Part shown: piece by piece, positions 29,824 to 41,198 of the stretch | How the letters are laid out: every line of letters starts with the position of its first letter | How positions within the stretch are numbered: position 1 is the first letter of the stretch | Source: Phytophthora sp. 'mugwort' | Lineage: Eukaryota; Oomycota; Peronosporomycetes; Peronosporales; Peronosporaceae | Reading direction: 5' to 3' | NCBI GenBank assembly: GCA_033558025.1 | Contig: JAUCEF010000017.1 | Span: 3,782,001 to 3,846,000, forward strand | DNA: 64,000 nucleotides | Made by a program: the position numbers and the translations under genes | Notes under the pieces: generated by a model | The model's database searches: none | The model's input: only the letters and a program-made list of their open reading frames with translations | Told to the model about the DNA's origin: nothing

Positions 29824-32800
29824 TTATTGAGCATATCTGTTGTCTTGAAGTGATATTTGGATGACCTCTAGGACGTTGACACACCGCTCGTGATCAAGGT
29901 AATCGTACTTGAGCAGCATTTCATCCGCCCAGAAGTGCAAAAACGCGTCCAGCTCGGTCGCGTCCGCTCCGAATGTTGCAGGAGCGACGGCATTTCGATC
30001 CACTGACTCCTCATTAATACTGGTGATGCTGATGTTCTCTTGAAGTACCTTCTGGAAACGCTGAAGAAACAGTTGCGACTCTGTTTCAAAATCCGCTGGT
30101 ATTTTGCACGCGTAACAGCATACGAGCACTTCGAGCGGGTATTGCAGCAAGCAACACAGTTGATCAGCACTGCAGACACGAAGCTGAGGCCGTGACAAAA
30201 ACTGCTCGAGTTCCTGAAACAACGGATCCATTTCTTGCATGTAGCTTAAGCGTACAAAGTCGGAGGATGCCGAGAGCTCTACGAGTTCAAGGGTTGTCAA
30301 CGTACTGACGACCAGCTCAGTAGCTTGCTCGATCCCTGTTGGGTTGTCAGGTACGTGACGGTCTAGTGCGAGGTTGATAGCGACGAAAATCAACTGCCAA
30401 ATCTGCGTCGAGGCTTGGATTTGTCCATGGAACAGTGAACCGCGATATGGAGTTAATCCCAGACGACGAAACAAAGCCACTTGTGACGGCAGCAGTGCTA
30501 GAAGTTGCACTTCATCCTGCCCTCGGACCATGTTGGAAGTGACCCATGTCGTTAGCCATACTTTAAGGAGGTTGGTTGTGATGCCTTCGAATTCGAGGTG
30601 TAAATACAAGTCGGTCACATAACTCGTGAACGTGCGTTCCCAACGTCTCATCGTTGCAGAAGGCTCCTCTAAAAATGACTGTGAGTAAATCAAAGCTCCC
30701 GATAACCATTGTGAAAAGGGCATAAACAGCTGGAGTGAAGGTTCTGTCACTGTTGCGTGCGAGTCTCCCACCTCAGCGCTCCAAACATCCGACACGATCA
30801 GTCGCAACGCAGTGGTGATCGTACCAGTTAGACGCTCACCAGTCCACGACGCACCATTTTCCTTAATAGACACTCTTGCACACTTAGATAAATTCAACAG
30901 TCCCAGTACTTCTCCGTCAAACTGTGCGGTGTTGTCACTTGCACGGCAGATTTTCGGTGTCGTGGCTGTGTTACAAGCAATCGATAATAACTGCAGCACG
31001 TTTCCAGTGATTAGTCGCAGCCTCTGGTGAATACTTCCATCCACATCCGCATAGGCACCAGCATTTCGGCTTGAACACGCAACTAGAGCAGTGTTGAGCA
31101 ACGCAGCCAGCCAGAAAGCCTCTCGGAGCTCTTTCTCGCTTGAATCAGCTCTTTGTATTAGATCTTCCAGACTTGAAAGTAACAAGTCAACACGTACGGC
31201 ACCTTCACAAAAATCGCTCTTCAAAATATACTCGAAGAAGTAAGGGAGCCACGTGACAGCAGACTTTTCACCAAATAGTAGCATCGACCAGGAGATTCCT
31301 CCTTCGAAGATAGAAGCTGATGCCGTCAGGATCTTCAACGTATTTTCCTGATAAATGACGGATTTCACGTACTTAGCACGATTCCGAATCTGCTCATCAT
31401 CAATGGCTTCTTCGTCTTGCTGAAGAAAAGCAGAACCCCAGAACTCCAATCCCCCAAGTGGGGACCTCAACGTCGCCACTGCGACTTCTGGTAGTAACAC
31501 TCGGCCATTCTTTAGAGCGACCTTCGCCAGGTGATTAAATGCATGAGGAGAACGACACTTAATCATGGCCTTTGTCAGTAAAACCGTGAGAGTTTCGAGA
31601 TCGGGAAAGGCTGCAGCTGTTAAGTACAAATGCAATGCCATTTCAACTCGAACAGCCGATGGCAGCACGGACCTTGCTGTCGAACTCACAAGCGAGTGAC
31701 GTTCCATATTGTTCGTTCGTCCAGCTTCCTTCACAAAAGCTTTTAAAGCAAAAACTAAGTGAGAATCGAGCGGCGTCATAAGCAGAAACCGCATACTTTC
31801 AAACTCGTTCGGAAACCATCGCATGAGTCTGGTACAAAGTAACGATAACTCCAGCCGTGATTCTTTGCCAGCGAAGGCTGCTCCATGCATCTCGACAAAT
31901 GAGAACCATCGCTCCAACTGTTGCCTCAACTCGTCCAGCGTTCCAACAGTATCTTTAATTTGACTCATCAAATTGAGAGTCTGTGTCAAGTCTGCAAATT
32001 TTATGGCACGAAGGAGACGCTGCAGCACAGCACTGGAATGTGAAACGAGCTGCGCGTCGATAGGTGATAACGGACCTGTACCGGAGCTTTTAGCTTGTTC
32101 TGCACCAGCTTTGACGGCAGAAAGCACCTGGTAAAGACTCCCTTCAAGTGTCTGTGGACAATTTGGTACATTTTGAAGCACCTCGGCTGTAAATACTAGC
32201 GCTTCACTAGACTCCTGACGCAACACTTCAGCTTTCTCATAGCACTCGAGAAGTTCCGGAAGCATATCCAGTTCCACCATAGCTCGAAAGCCCCATCTGT
32301 TGGCTCGAGGTAATGGTTCCTTCGTATGAGTACTTTGGTATGCATCCCAAGCCTCACAAAATCGCATTAACGATACAAGATACAAAGCTGTTGGCTCGCT
32401 CTCCTTCAATATCGAGTTAACTGCATGAATAATATTCGTGTATTGTTGCTGTCCAGTCTGTCGTCGATTGGATTTGCTGAATACCTTCATCCCAGAAACC
32501 AAGGCTGGAAAAAACAAACTTTTCATTCCTCGCTGATTGATGGAGCGTAAGCTTACACTCGCTCGTAGTAGCTGTGCAGCAAGGCTGGAGATCCAGTCTT
32601 CTCCAAACGTGATCATCATATGTGCAAGTACTTGACGAATTGCAGCGCGATCACTCTCTGCACGTATAACCTGCCGTTGGAGCCCATCAGTACTTGATAG
32701 AATCCCATCGCCAGTCGCAACAAGTCCTTGCATGATGGTGCAGCAATAGCTCTTGAACGCTTGCAAGAAGTGGGTATAACCATGTGTCGCCACTGCCCCC

Positions 32801-34362
32801 TTGGCATCAATATTAAGCACACATTTCTCAAGAAACAAACACCACTTGGTCCCTTTCTGAGCCGAATCCTTGGCTATGTCCTCACTGTCAAATTGGAACA
32901 TCAAATTATCCCAATATTTCGAATAGCTACCGTCTTGTTGACCTCCTTGAACAGGTTGAGAAAAAATCTCGTACAGAAAATAGAGGAGATCCAGTGGTGA
33001 GGATGGCACAGCTTCGTATCGAACGCTTGGAGAAGTCAAAAGTTCACTTAAATAGGACCGCAGCATCTTCTTCGTGGACGATGCTCCCACACTACGTGGA
33101 GAAACGTTTAGTGTGAAGACGCCACTACAACCAGCTCTCATTGCACTCCATATCTGCGCGAATGCAGTGATAATACCAGATATACCAACGAATAACGAGC
33201 GGATAACCTCCATCACAATGCGAAATCCAGGTAAGTGAGTGATTCCTTCCTTCATTCCAGGCAGCAGCACGATACTTGCAAATGTATCTGCTTTTGAACA
33301 GTGGCGAATCGCGTCAGCTAGAGTAATATGCGTAAATTTTACCATATTTTTGAATTCTCGCTCCCAAATACGCATCCACATGCCCCGAAAAACATCCTTC
33401 TTGTCTTTAAATTTCCAACTAGCACTGGACTCCACCACTAGTTGACAAATCCGTTCATACGTCGCAACAGGCATCGATGGCTCCATGTTTTCGTCCTTTA
33501 ACACCGAAATGTCGGCTTTCGTTCTCCTTTTCCCTGTCTTTAATCCAACAAGTGGCAAGGAATCCCAAAACGATGACAGCGCAAGCATCGCCTGGTTATT
33601 TGCATAACTCCCCCCACTTTTCTCCAATAACCTCGCAGTCTGCTGCGTACACTCGATGAGAAACTTCCATCCCGACCTCACCGACTCTGCACTAGCTCCA
33701 TCTCGACAAAATCCACAACACTTCCTCCGCTCCGCTGCTACCTGTACCTCCTTATCGTGTGATCTCGTCCTCGCTTTCTTTGTCGGTGGCTCGCTGGCTC
33801 CACCCGTCGCTGTGACTTCCAGAACCTCCTCCAGTATCTTTTCACAGACCTCCTGGATCCAGCTCTGCACTGCCGTCTCCAGACACTTAATCTCTTGCAT
33901 CTGCAATGCGAAGCCCAGCAGTAGCATCCGTATCCTCAATGGCAACAATCTTCCATCAATAACACGGCGTAGAACGTCCAAACTCTCGAGTGTCACGACA
34001 GTCCCTGTCACTTCCGCTTCGCCGACTGTCAACAGCCCGCATTGAGCCAATTTTTGACATAGAGAAGCCAGACAAAGAGCCTTGTACTCGTCAACATCCC
34101 CGCTTTGCTGTGCGACGCTTCGTTTCTTCCGTTTACGAGGCGTTTGAGGCGTTTTGGCCATCTCAACAGCTACGGATCGAAACTCTTCCAAGACGTGACG
34201 CCAGAGCACCGGTAATCGCGCTAAATGGCGCCAGTCGGGCGGTGGTGCTTGATGTATCATACACTCACATAGTGGGTGCGCCGAAGAGGCGACCAAAGCG
34301 ACGCTAGGCTCCGTGAAGAGCGCGCGCACGCCTCGGTCGAGCGACGCCAGCGCCCCTTCCAT
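29824..34362 (-). CDS. large helical nuclear-type protein, unidentified (1,512 aa, single exon)
   Basis: The single open frame runs from the ATG at 34362. The sequence is Leu/Ala-rich with regularly spaced amphipathic helices throughout, as in HEAT-like solenoids. There is no membrane helix. Two basic clusters, TPRKRKKR (residues about 74-81) and PTKKARTR (about 200), look like nuclear localisation signals. The C-terminus ends YDYLDHERCVNVLEVIQISL then a short tail. I do not recognise the family. A nucleolar Urb2/Npa2-type or DNA-repair scaffold would fit the size and helical character, but no diagnostic motif supports either. It is divergent from the small plus-strand frame at 34624. Confidence 0.75.
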   Translation of the reverse strand: MEGALASLDRGVRALFTEPSVALVASSAHPLCECMIHQAPPPDWRHLARLPVLWRHVLEEFRSVAVEMAKTPQTPRKRKKRSVAQQSGDVDEYKALCLASLCQKLAQCGLLTVGEAEVTGTVVTLESLDVLRRVIDGRLLPLRIRMLLLGFALQMQEIKCLETAVQSWIQEVCEKILEEVLEVTATGGASEPPTKKARTRSHDKEVQVAAERRKCCGFCRDGASAESVRSGWKFLIECTQQTARLLEKSGGSYANNQAMLALSSFWDSLPLVGLKTGKRRTKADISVLKDENMEPSMPVATYERICQLVVESSASWKFKDKKDVFRGMWMRIWEREFKNMVKFTHITLADAIRHCSKADTFASIVLLPGMKEGITHLPGFRIVMEVIRSLFVGISGIITAFAQIWSAMRAGCSGVFTLNVSPRSVGASSTKKMLRSYLSELLTSPSVRYEAVPSSPLDLLYFLYEIFSQPVQGGQQDGSYSKYWDNLMFQFDSEDIAKDSAQKGTKWCLFLEKCVLNIDAKGAVATHGYTHFLQAFKSYCCTIMQGLVATGDGILSSTDGLQRQVIRAESDRAAIRQVLAHMMITFGEDWISSLAAQLLRASVSLRSINQRGMKSLFFPALVSGMKVFSKSNRRQTGQQQYTNIIHAVNSILKESEPTALYLVSLMRFCEAWDAYQSTHTKEPLPRANRWGFRAMVELDMLPELLECYEKAEVLRQESSEALVFTAEVLQNVPNCPQTLEGSLYQVLSAVKAGAEQAKSSGTGPLSPIDAQLVSHSSAVLQRLLRAIKFADLTQTLNLMSQIKDTVGTLDELRQQLERWFSFVEMHGAAFAGKESRLELSLLCTRLMRWFPNEFESMRFLLMTPLDSHLVFALKAFVKEAGRTNNMERHSLVSSTARSVLPSAVRVEMALHLYLTAAAFPDLETLTVLLTKAMIKCRSPHAFNHLAKVALKNGRVLLPEVAVATLRSPLGGLEFWGSAFLQQDEEAIDDEQIRNRAKYVKSVIYQENTLKILTASASIFEGGISWSMLLFGEKSAVTWLPYFFEYILKSDFCEGAVRVDLLLSSLEDLIQRADSSEKELREAFWLAALLNTALVACSSRNAGAYADVDGSIHQRLRLITGNVLQLLSIACNTATTPKICRASDNTAQFDGEVLGLLNLSKCARVSIKENGASWTGERLTGTITTALRLIVSDVWSAEVGDSHATVTEPSLQLFMPFSQWLSGALIYSQSFLEEPSATMRRWERTFTSYVTDLYLHLEFEGITTNLLKVWLTTWVTSNMVRGQDEVQLLALLPSQVALFRRLGLTPYRGSLFHGQIQASTQIWQLIFVAINLALDRHVPDNPTGIEQATELVVSTLTTLELVELSASSDFVRLSYMQEMDPLFQELEQFLSRPQLRVCSADQLCCLLQYPLEVLVCCYACKIPADFETESQLFLQRFQKVLQENISITSINEESVDRNAVAPATFGADATELDAFLHFWADEMLLKYDYLDHERCVNVLEVIQISLQDNRYAQ

Positions 34363-34623
34363 TATCTAAGTTGCGTTAAGATTGGTAATGTTGCGTGATA
34401 GTTTATGAAGTTAGTGCAACTTGTAAACAGCAAGTTGAAGTGTCGTATCTTTCAGTTGCTGCTTGGTTCATGTCTTTCTGCATACGAAGTATATTTTATC
34501 TGATACTTGGGCCACTGCTGCTTCGAGTGCAGATAAATACGCTGACAAAGAGAAGAGAGGACGTACCCACAACGTAATTGTCCCAGTCGAGATCAAGCAC
34601 GTCGTGGACCAAGGAAGAGGGAG

Positions 34624-34878
34624 ATGACCAAGCGAGCTGTAGAGAATGATAAGCATCAGACTGTAATAGCTGCCAGTGTTCCAAAGAATGTCGCCGTGGA
34701 TTGGAACTTGTTACTGTGCGCTGCTGGACGAGCTCCATCGGACGTGGCGTTCGTCTTGATGAAGCAACGGACAGACAAGGAGGCAAAGCAACAAGACAGC
34801 AAGGCGCAGGCCTCTTCACGAGGAGCGTTCTCGGTGATGTGGTCGCTTCAGAATCAGACCAACATCCGCGGGAAATGA
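34624..34878 (+). CDS. possible small gene, unknown product (84 aa)
   Basis: The frame starts MTKRAVENDKHQTVIAASVP and continues VDWNLLLCAAGRAPSDVAFV before a Lys/Gln-rich tail. Composition is plausible for a small soluble protein, and it lies in the gap between two large minus-strand genes. It may have an upstream exon. There is no recognisable domain, and the opposite strand is also open for about 100 codons, so it could be spurious. Confidence 0.35.
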   Translation: MTKRAVENDKHQTVIAASVPKNVAVDWNLLLCAAGRAPSDVAFVLMKQRTDKEAKQQDSKAQASSRGAFSVMWSLQNQTNIRGK

Positions 34879-35194
34879 AATATCGTCTAAGTTACCACCG
34901 AGTCGTTAGAAACCCAAAACCATAACGCTGTTAATAACAACAAACAAACCGAAAATGAAAACATATCTAGTGTCTTAGCCTTAGCACGCGACAGTCAATC
35001 TTATCCAACCAATTTCTAGGCGCGCCGAGTGCCGCTCCAACCACGAGATTGCCAGCGGGCATTTGACCCACTAAGAACAGCAGTATATGAGGCATTGCTT
35101 CCCTTTCCTTGGTTCCCCTCTCGCGTAGTGCCCAATGCTTCAACAGAACTAGCAGCACGGTAACCTCAGCGTCTGTGCCAGAAGCTCTGCTCAC
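34879..35194. other. short gap, no gene called
   Basis: This 316-bp gap lies between the possible small gene and the stop codon of clathrin heavy chain. A minus-strand frame (34967-35194) begins directly after the clathrin stop with GTG and no good ATG. It is more likely clathrin 3' UTR than a gene. Confidence 0.5.
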
Positions 35195-38100
35195 TTAATA
35201 TTGGTAACCACTGTTGCCGTACGGGTTGCTGCCCATGCTGCTCTGACTGCTAGCATACGGGTTCTGCTGCATGCCTCCCATACCCATGTTCTGCTGCATT
35301 CCCATTCCCATGTTCATACCGGGAGCCATACCCATACCGTACTGGGCCGAGGGGTCGTTGTACGCGGTGGGAGCAATGGCAAGCATAGGCTGCATGCCGC
35401 CCATCCCGTACGCCGGGTCGAGCGTCTGGGCGTCCGACTCCGGCTCCTGCTGCGTCTGTGTACGCTCGTCCAGGACCTTCACCTTATCGTTCAGGTTCTT
35501 AACGAACTGGATCATGTAGGGCATAACAAAGTCGACGTAGCCGTGACGCCAAGCAAGTTCCAGAGCAACATCTGGCTTAATCAGCTTGTAGCATGTGAAC
35601 AGCGTAGCACAGAAGCACTCTTTGTCGTGAACAGACACGAAGAAACGCAGGATATCCTCCGCGAGCTCTGGATCCTCCGAGTCGCTGGCACAGTCGATAC
35701 AGTCCTTGTACATCTTGTCGGCCTTCGATAGCTTCACAGACTGCGCGTAACGCTTGTTCTTACGGTACAAATAGGCTGCAATACGGCGGAACTCCAGCAG
35801 CTCGTGCTTCTCCAGCTTCTGCGCCAAGGAAATCTGGTCGAAGTTCTCGTAGGCATCCACCGAGTCACGGAGCGCCTGGTAATCCTCGTCTTCCACCAGG
35901 ATCTCGTTTAGAGCCTCGTTCACAGCCGACAGGTTCTCCTTCTGTACATCCTTCAGGTACTCAACCACAAGCGGCAGGTTCTTCGACTTGCGCAGCTGGT
36001 GAACAACACGAGCGTGGTCGAGGTTGGGCGTCAGCACTTGAAGGAGACGCGTCAACTCAAGCGGGTGCTGCTCCAGGTAAAAGTTAATCGCCTTGTAGTG
36101 AATCTCCTGGTTGCGAACCTTCTGAATACAGTCGAGGAACAGATCGTGCGAGAACGCCACCGGGTGGTCAACCATCGTGCGGACAGCATTGTCGAACTGG
36201 CCGTCTTCCTTGTACAGATACACGGCGTGGTCCCAGTGCAGGCCCTTCTCACAGGCACGCAGGATCTTCGACACGTTCATACGCGAGTGGAAGATCTTGA
36301 TGTGTTCCATCAGCTTCGACGGCAAATACTTCGAATACAGGATGGCCAGCTCCGTGAAGATGCCAGCGTGGGCCCCTTCCAAACCAAGACCTTGCTCCAT
36401 CAGCTTGAGAAGCTCAGTCGAGTGACCGCGCTTCTCGTAGTGCAAGATTAGCTCCTCAAGGTGATCCGGGTGCACGATGATGTGCAGACCACACAGACCA
36501 GCGAGACGGAACTCGTTCACATCCACACAAGCGTAGTTGACTTCCTTCCACGTGCCCACAGAGTTAGCCTTGGTGGCGGCGTCCACAGCCTCGCGAAACT
36601 TGCCCAGACGCACATAGCAAATGGCGAGTTTGGCGTTGTTGTTGATGTTCTGGAACAAGAGCTTGGCAGCATTGTACATGCCTTCATCGTAACAACGCTC
36701 ACCAATGTTCTGGATCTGGGCCACGTTCGGCGATGAGATGAACTCCTCAAGGTCGCCGTACTTCTCCGTCTTAGCGTACGCATAAATCAGCGACGTGTCA
36801 AGATATTGCTCCTTTACCGTGCTGCGCGCCATCTTCAGGTATGGGATCAGCTCGTTGTAGTCGTTGATGCGCTCAGCCGCAGCAATCACATCCACGTACG
36901 AACTGGCGTCATTGGCCTTGATAAACGCCGACAGCGAGTCGTGCACCTTGCCCTGGTCCAGCTGGGCCTTGGCCAGACGAGACCACACCTCAGACTCGTT
37001 GCAGCGGTCAGCAAACTCGTACGCACGCTCGTTGTCCTTGATGTAGTCCAATAGCACACCAATAGCTTCCACATTGTGGTTCGTTTTCTTGTAGATTACG
37101 AAACCTTCTTCGTAGAGCTGATACTGCTCGCCCACGGCAATGCGAGCGATCTCCGGGCCGTCAAAGTTGTCCAGACGGTTGACGTAGTCCATGACCTTCT
37201 CCTTGCCAGCCTTGATGGCCGTCAGAATCAGCAAGTTCTGCAGATTCTTGTTGGTCGAAAAGTCGGTGCCCTGTAGCACGATGCGTTCCAGCAACTCAAT
37301 CAGTTCGTTCGGGAGCTCAGCGTTCATGAACGCTCGCACAGTGGTCGACACTTCATCGGGGTTCGTGGTTTCCGGAAGCGCTGTCTGTACAACCTGATCA
37401 ATCAAGGCACGACGGCTAGGAGATTCCACCTCGCCTTCCTCCTGCTTCACAAGAACCTTACCCCACAGATCCAAGTCCTGACGCTCCACCAAGTAGCGAG
37501 CCAGATCCTTGAACAGGCCATTTTCCGTAGTCACGCGGATGAGGTCGTCATCGCAAGCGCCGCCAGCACGACGGTACGCCAGGTACGCGAGAGCAGGGTC
37601 CAGCTTTTCGCAGAACTTACCAACAACCTCCGAGTCGTAGAACTGGTTGTTCGTCAAGAACTGCTGCGGGTCCTTATTCAGCGTGATGTAAATCTTGCCG
37701 ATGGCGTTGTGTGTCGCCGTCTCCGTGTTGCCTTGAGCAACACGAGTCTCGAGCCACGGCTGGAGCAGACGCAGACGGTTGCGCTTCTCAACCTGCTCGC
37801 ACAATTCATCCACGGGGCACTGAGCAACCTGGTTCAGCAGATTCTTGATATAGTCCTCGTTGCAGTCCAGGTCCAGCAGCTTTCCAATAACAATAGGCGC
37901 CTTCTGTGGACTCACTTTCGTCACGTACACGTCAATATACTTCATCAAGTTGTTCGAGTACAGGTACTGCGTCAGCTCCTCCACAAAGTCGTAGCGATCG
38001 CATACATGAATGAGCGGGCGCGGGTCCTGGAGCTTCGATTCTTTCAAAAACTCTTTAACCTTAACGGGATCGTACACAGAAGAGTCACGGCAAACGCGCT

Positions 38101-40479
38101 CCACTTCCTTGAACTGGCCCATCTTCGTGGCAGCCTCAATGTACTTAAAGTGAAGATCCGGGTCTTGCGAGAAGTTCACAATAGAGCCCAGGAAGAAATA
38201 CAGGCCATCGAAAGATTTAAACTTCTCGAACACTTCCACCAGTTCCTTACCGCCCAACTGCTCAGCATATTTGGTAGCAACTTGCACCACAATCTGCAGA
38301 TTCTGACGCATGTTGTGGGCCATAAGGGCGTCGATAAGCTCCATCGAGACCTCGCTCGTGAGTGTACCAAAGAACGTCACAATAAACTCGTGGTTAATCG
38401 CTTGAGTATTCACAATCACGCGCTTCAGATCCACCAGCTCCGTGTAGTGCTCCAAGGCACGCTGGAACAAGCCAGCCTTCTCACAAAGAGCAGCAATGCG
38501 CGGTCTGTCGTAATGCGTAAACATGTTGTTCGACAAAATTGCATCCGCCACCTGAGGCGAACCGCCCAACAAGTTAATCTCCAACAGACGCGTTTGCAAG
38601 TAGCCCTCCTCCGGGCGGTTGTTCTTCAGGGCCTCTAGCAAGAAGGCGGTGGTCTCCTGAATGCGGTTCACCTGCATGAAAATGTCGACCACGGCGTTGA
38701 CGTCCACTAGTGGACCGTTCTCCGCGACGGCCAGCTTCTGGGCAAAGTCTAGAGCACCCTGTGGGTTAGCGCGCACTAGGTTCTGAAGCATGAACGTGTA
38801 GTCGCAACGGTAGTTGGTCTGAACAGCGTATGCCACGATCTTGTCGAACTCGCCACGCTGTACAAAGCAGTTAATCACCTTCTCCGGCACCTCGGCGCGC
38901 AGATACACGGACAGAGCCATCGTCGTATCGGATTGAGCAACAAGGTCACCGAGCTCCTCGGAGCACTCCAGCTTGTCTTCCGATAGCCACTTCTGCAGCA
39001 GCTGGCCGCGGCCCTGCATCAGCACAGGGCGAGCCAACTCAATAGATTCCATCTTGTTCAGTGTACCCTTCTCAAGAAGGACACTAAAGTATTGCAGGAT
39101 AGGCTGAGGCTGGCCAGGCTGAGCAGCCATGCTCTGGAAACGCTGAATCGTCTGAGGCGTACGAAGAGCGCCCTGAGGGGAAGCAGCAGCGAGACGGGCA
39201 GCGCCCTGAATGTCATTCACACTAACGAGACGGTTGAACTCGGTGAAGTAGAGCTCCTCAGCACCGGGTAGGTCCAGACGCGTAGCCAGAGCTAAAGCCA
39301 GCTGTGAGTCACGTAGCGTGTTCACCACGTACGGCACCAACTTGGACTTGTTAATCGCGAAGTGCAGAAGCTGTCCGCGGCGCGTAATGCCAAGCATACC
39401 CTTAGACTTGGACTCCAAGCACGTCACAAATGTAGTGTCCTGGGACACACGAGCTCGGTACACGGGCTTGCCCGAGTGCGTATCGAAGAGGAAGAGGTAT
39501 CCCATCTTGGTGATCATGTAAACGACATCGTCACCAGGACTCACCAGCATCGACACAGGGAAATCAGCCTGAGCATCAGCAGCAAAAGGGATCGGGACCG
39601 GCGTAAGACGGAACACGCCACCGGGGGCATCGCGGTCGCGTCCGACCTCCATGATAAAGAGCTGCATAGGTTCTCCAGTGCCCTTTGTACCGGCAAACAC
39701 GAGCACTTGCGCGTCATCTGTTCTTCCAGGAGGTTTCATCTGGGCGAAAGCACCGGCGTGGCCCTGCAGCACCTGGCTCACCTTCTTGTCCATCGAGTAA
39801 AGCTGCATGTTCCCGACGATGCGGCCGCCTTCTCCTTGCGAAATACCGACCAACAGCATCCATTGGTTATCGGATGAGGCCTCGTAACTAATAATCTGAG
39901 TTCCGGCGCCCAGGTTGGCGTGACGGTCAAAGATCTTGGCCGGAGGTGAGTCGCCTTCGATGCTCCAGTGGTACACGGCCGTGGCAGTGACCAGGGCAAT
40001 CGTGTTGACAGAAATCCAGCGCCAGAAAACCACGGCCTCGTTCATAAGGTGGCTCTTCATCTTGGCGCGCAGCTCCATGTTGAAGATCTGCAGCTGGTTC
40101 TCTGCGCGCAGGGCGATGACCTTGCTCACGGGGTTCATGATGGCCGCCTCGGCGTTGATCGGGCGGCGCTGTACCGTATTTCCCGCCGCCATGTCCACGA
40201 TCACCACGCTGGCCTGACCGTTCACTTGCTCGCACACGCACACGAACTTATCTGATTCCATCGTCGTCGTGCCAAACTTGACATAGTCCAGGTTCACACC
40301 CAGGGTGCTCAGCTGCAGGCAGCACATTGTCATATAAAGAGATTAGTTACTTGTGGATGCTGATATTTCCCCTCTTTATCTCAAAAGTATATCCAAAATT
40401 AAAGGGAAAGGGCCTGCATTCCGCACTGGGGACGTACGTTGAGCACTTCCCCGAAGGTAATGGGGAGATCTTGAGCCAT
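35195..40479 (-). CDS. CLTC: clathrin heavy chain (two exons, 1,718 aa)
   Basis: The long exon (35195-40309) lacks a proper N-terminus. A 42-nt first exon at 40438-40479 supplies MAQDLPITFGEVLN, joined over a 128-bp intron (GTACGT to CTGCAG) to LSTLGVNLDYVKFGTTTMES. That matches the usual clathrin start (a PI-F-E element, then TMESDK). The beta-propeller domain is followed by the CHC-repeat alpha-solenoid that forms the legs and the trimerisation hub. The C-terminal about 65 residues are a Met/Gly/Gln/Asn-rich tail (repeats of GMGM and MQQN). The length is slightly above the usual 1,675 because of that tail. Clathrin coats endocytic and trans-Golgi vesicles. Dense GC3-rich codons suggest high expression. 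Confidence 0.95.
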
Positions 40480-41198
40480 GTTGCCTCAAATCTGTTGCTA
40501 CCACTCGCGCCCTCTGTTCTTTTTGTGTCTTGTCGGATTGGCGGAGGGGAAGGCCGCTCGTTGCGCGCTCTCTCACTCGCTTGGATCCTTTCGCTTCTTC
40601 CTCCGTTTCACGACTGCGGGCAGCCGCGCGGCTCCCTCCGAGGGGGCGAAAAATCTTAGCCCAAATCTAAGTAGTTTTGGAGGTTTCGGTTTCAAGCGCG
40701 CTTATATAATCATTTTATGGGTACCTTCAAAATCAAACGCCTAAAATAATAATTTTCATTTGGTCCCCATTTTTACCCAAACCGCGAAATTCGCAGTGCG
40801 ATTGGTCCCTAAATGAACGCCGACATGGCACAGCACTGCAAGGTGCCCCTTACAATATCCTACCTTGCGAAGAAAGTTTGTGTACCCTCTGGAAGCGTCG
40901 TAACGAGCGACATCAGAAGCATCTGGAGTTGCATGGTAAGAATAACAGTCATTGAAGCAGTTCAAGCGCGCTTAAGTCAACGAATTTAAGAGGGGTAGCC
41001 ATCTCTGATCGGATCCTGTGCCACGTATGTCGGCCACATGACTCATGTCGGAGATGGCGTGCCGTGCAGGTAACAACAGCGGCAGTAAATTTTAGCTTGA
41101 GGAGCGACTGCGTTTTGTACTGGTAGATAAACATGGACCTTTAACCGCAGTGGCAAGCGTACAGGTTAATACAACCGACCGACCAGCAACTTCAGAAT
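40480..41198. other. intergenic region upstream of clathrin, with a 14-bp direct repeat
   Basis: This 719-bp region separates the clathrin start from the 3' end of nicotinamidase. No gene is supported. A 69-codon minus frame at 40756-40965 has no recognisable domain. The region holds two copies of TTCAAGCGCGCTTA and two TTGGTCCC motifs (about 40759 and 40803). Confidence 0.5.
40691..40974. repeat. 14-bp perfect direct repeats 256 bp apart
   Basis: TTCAAGCGCGCTTA occurs at 40691-40704 and again at 40961-40974, bracketing 256 bp of non-coding DNA. This could be a target duplication around a small non-autonomous insertion. It could also be two copies of a palindromic (AAGCGCGCTT) regulatory site. 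I cannot tell which from the sequence. Confidence 0.4.

Noticed and set aside
34967..35194. Minus-strand 75-codon frame immediately after the clathrin stop
   Set aside because: No ATG near its start and it abuts the clathrin stop codon; best explained as 3' UTR.
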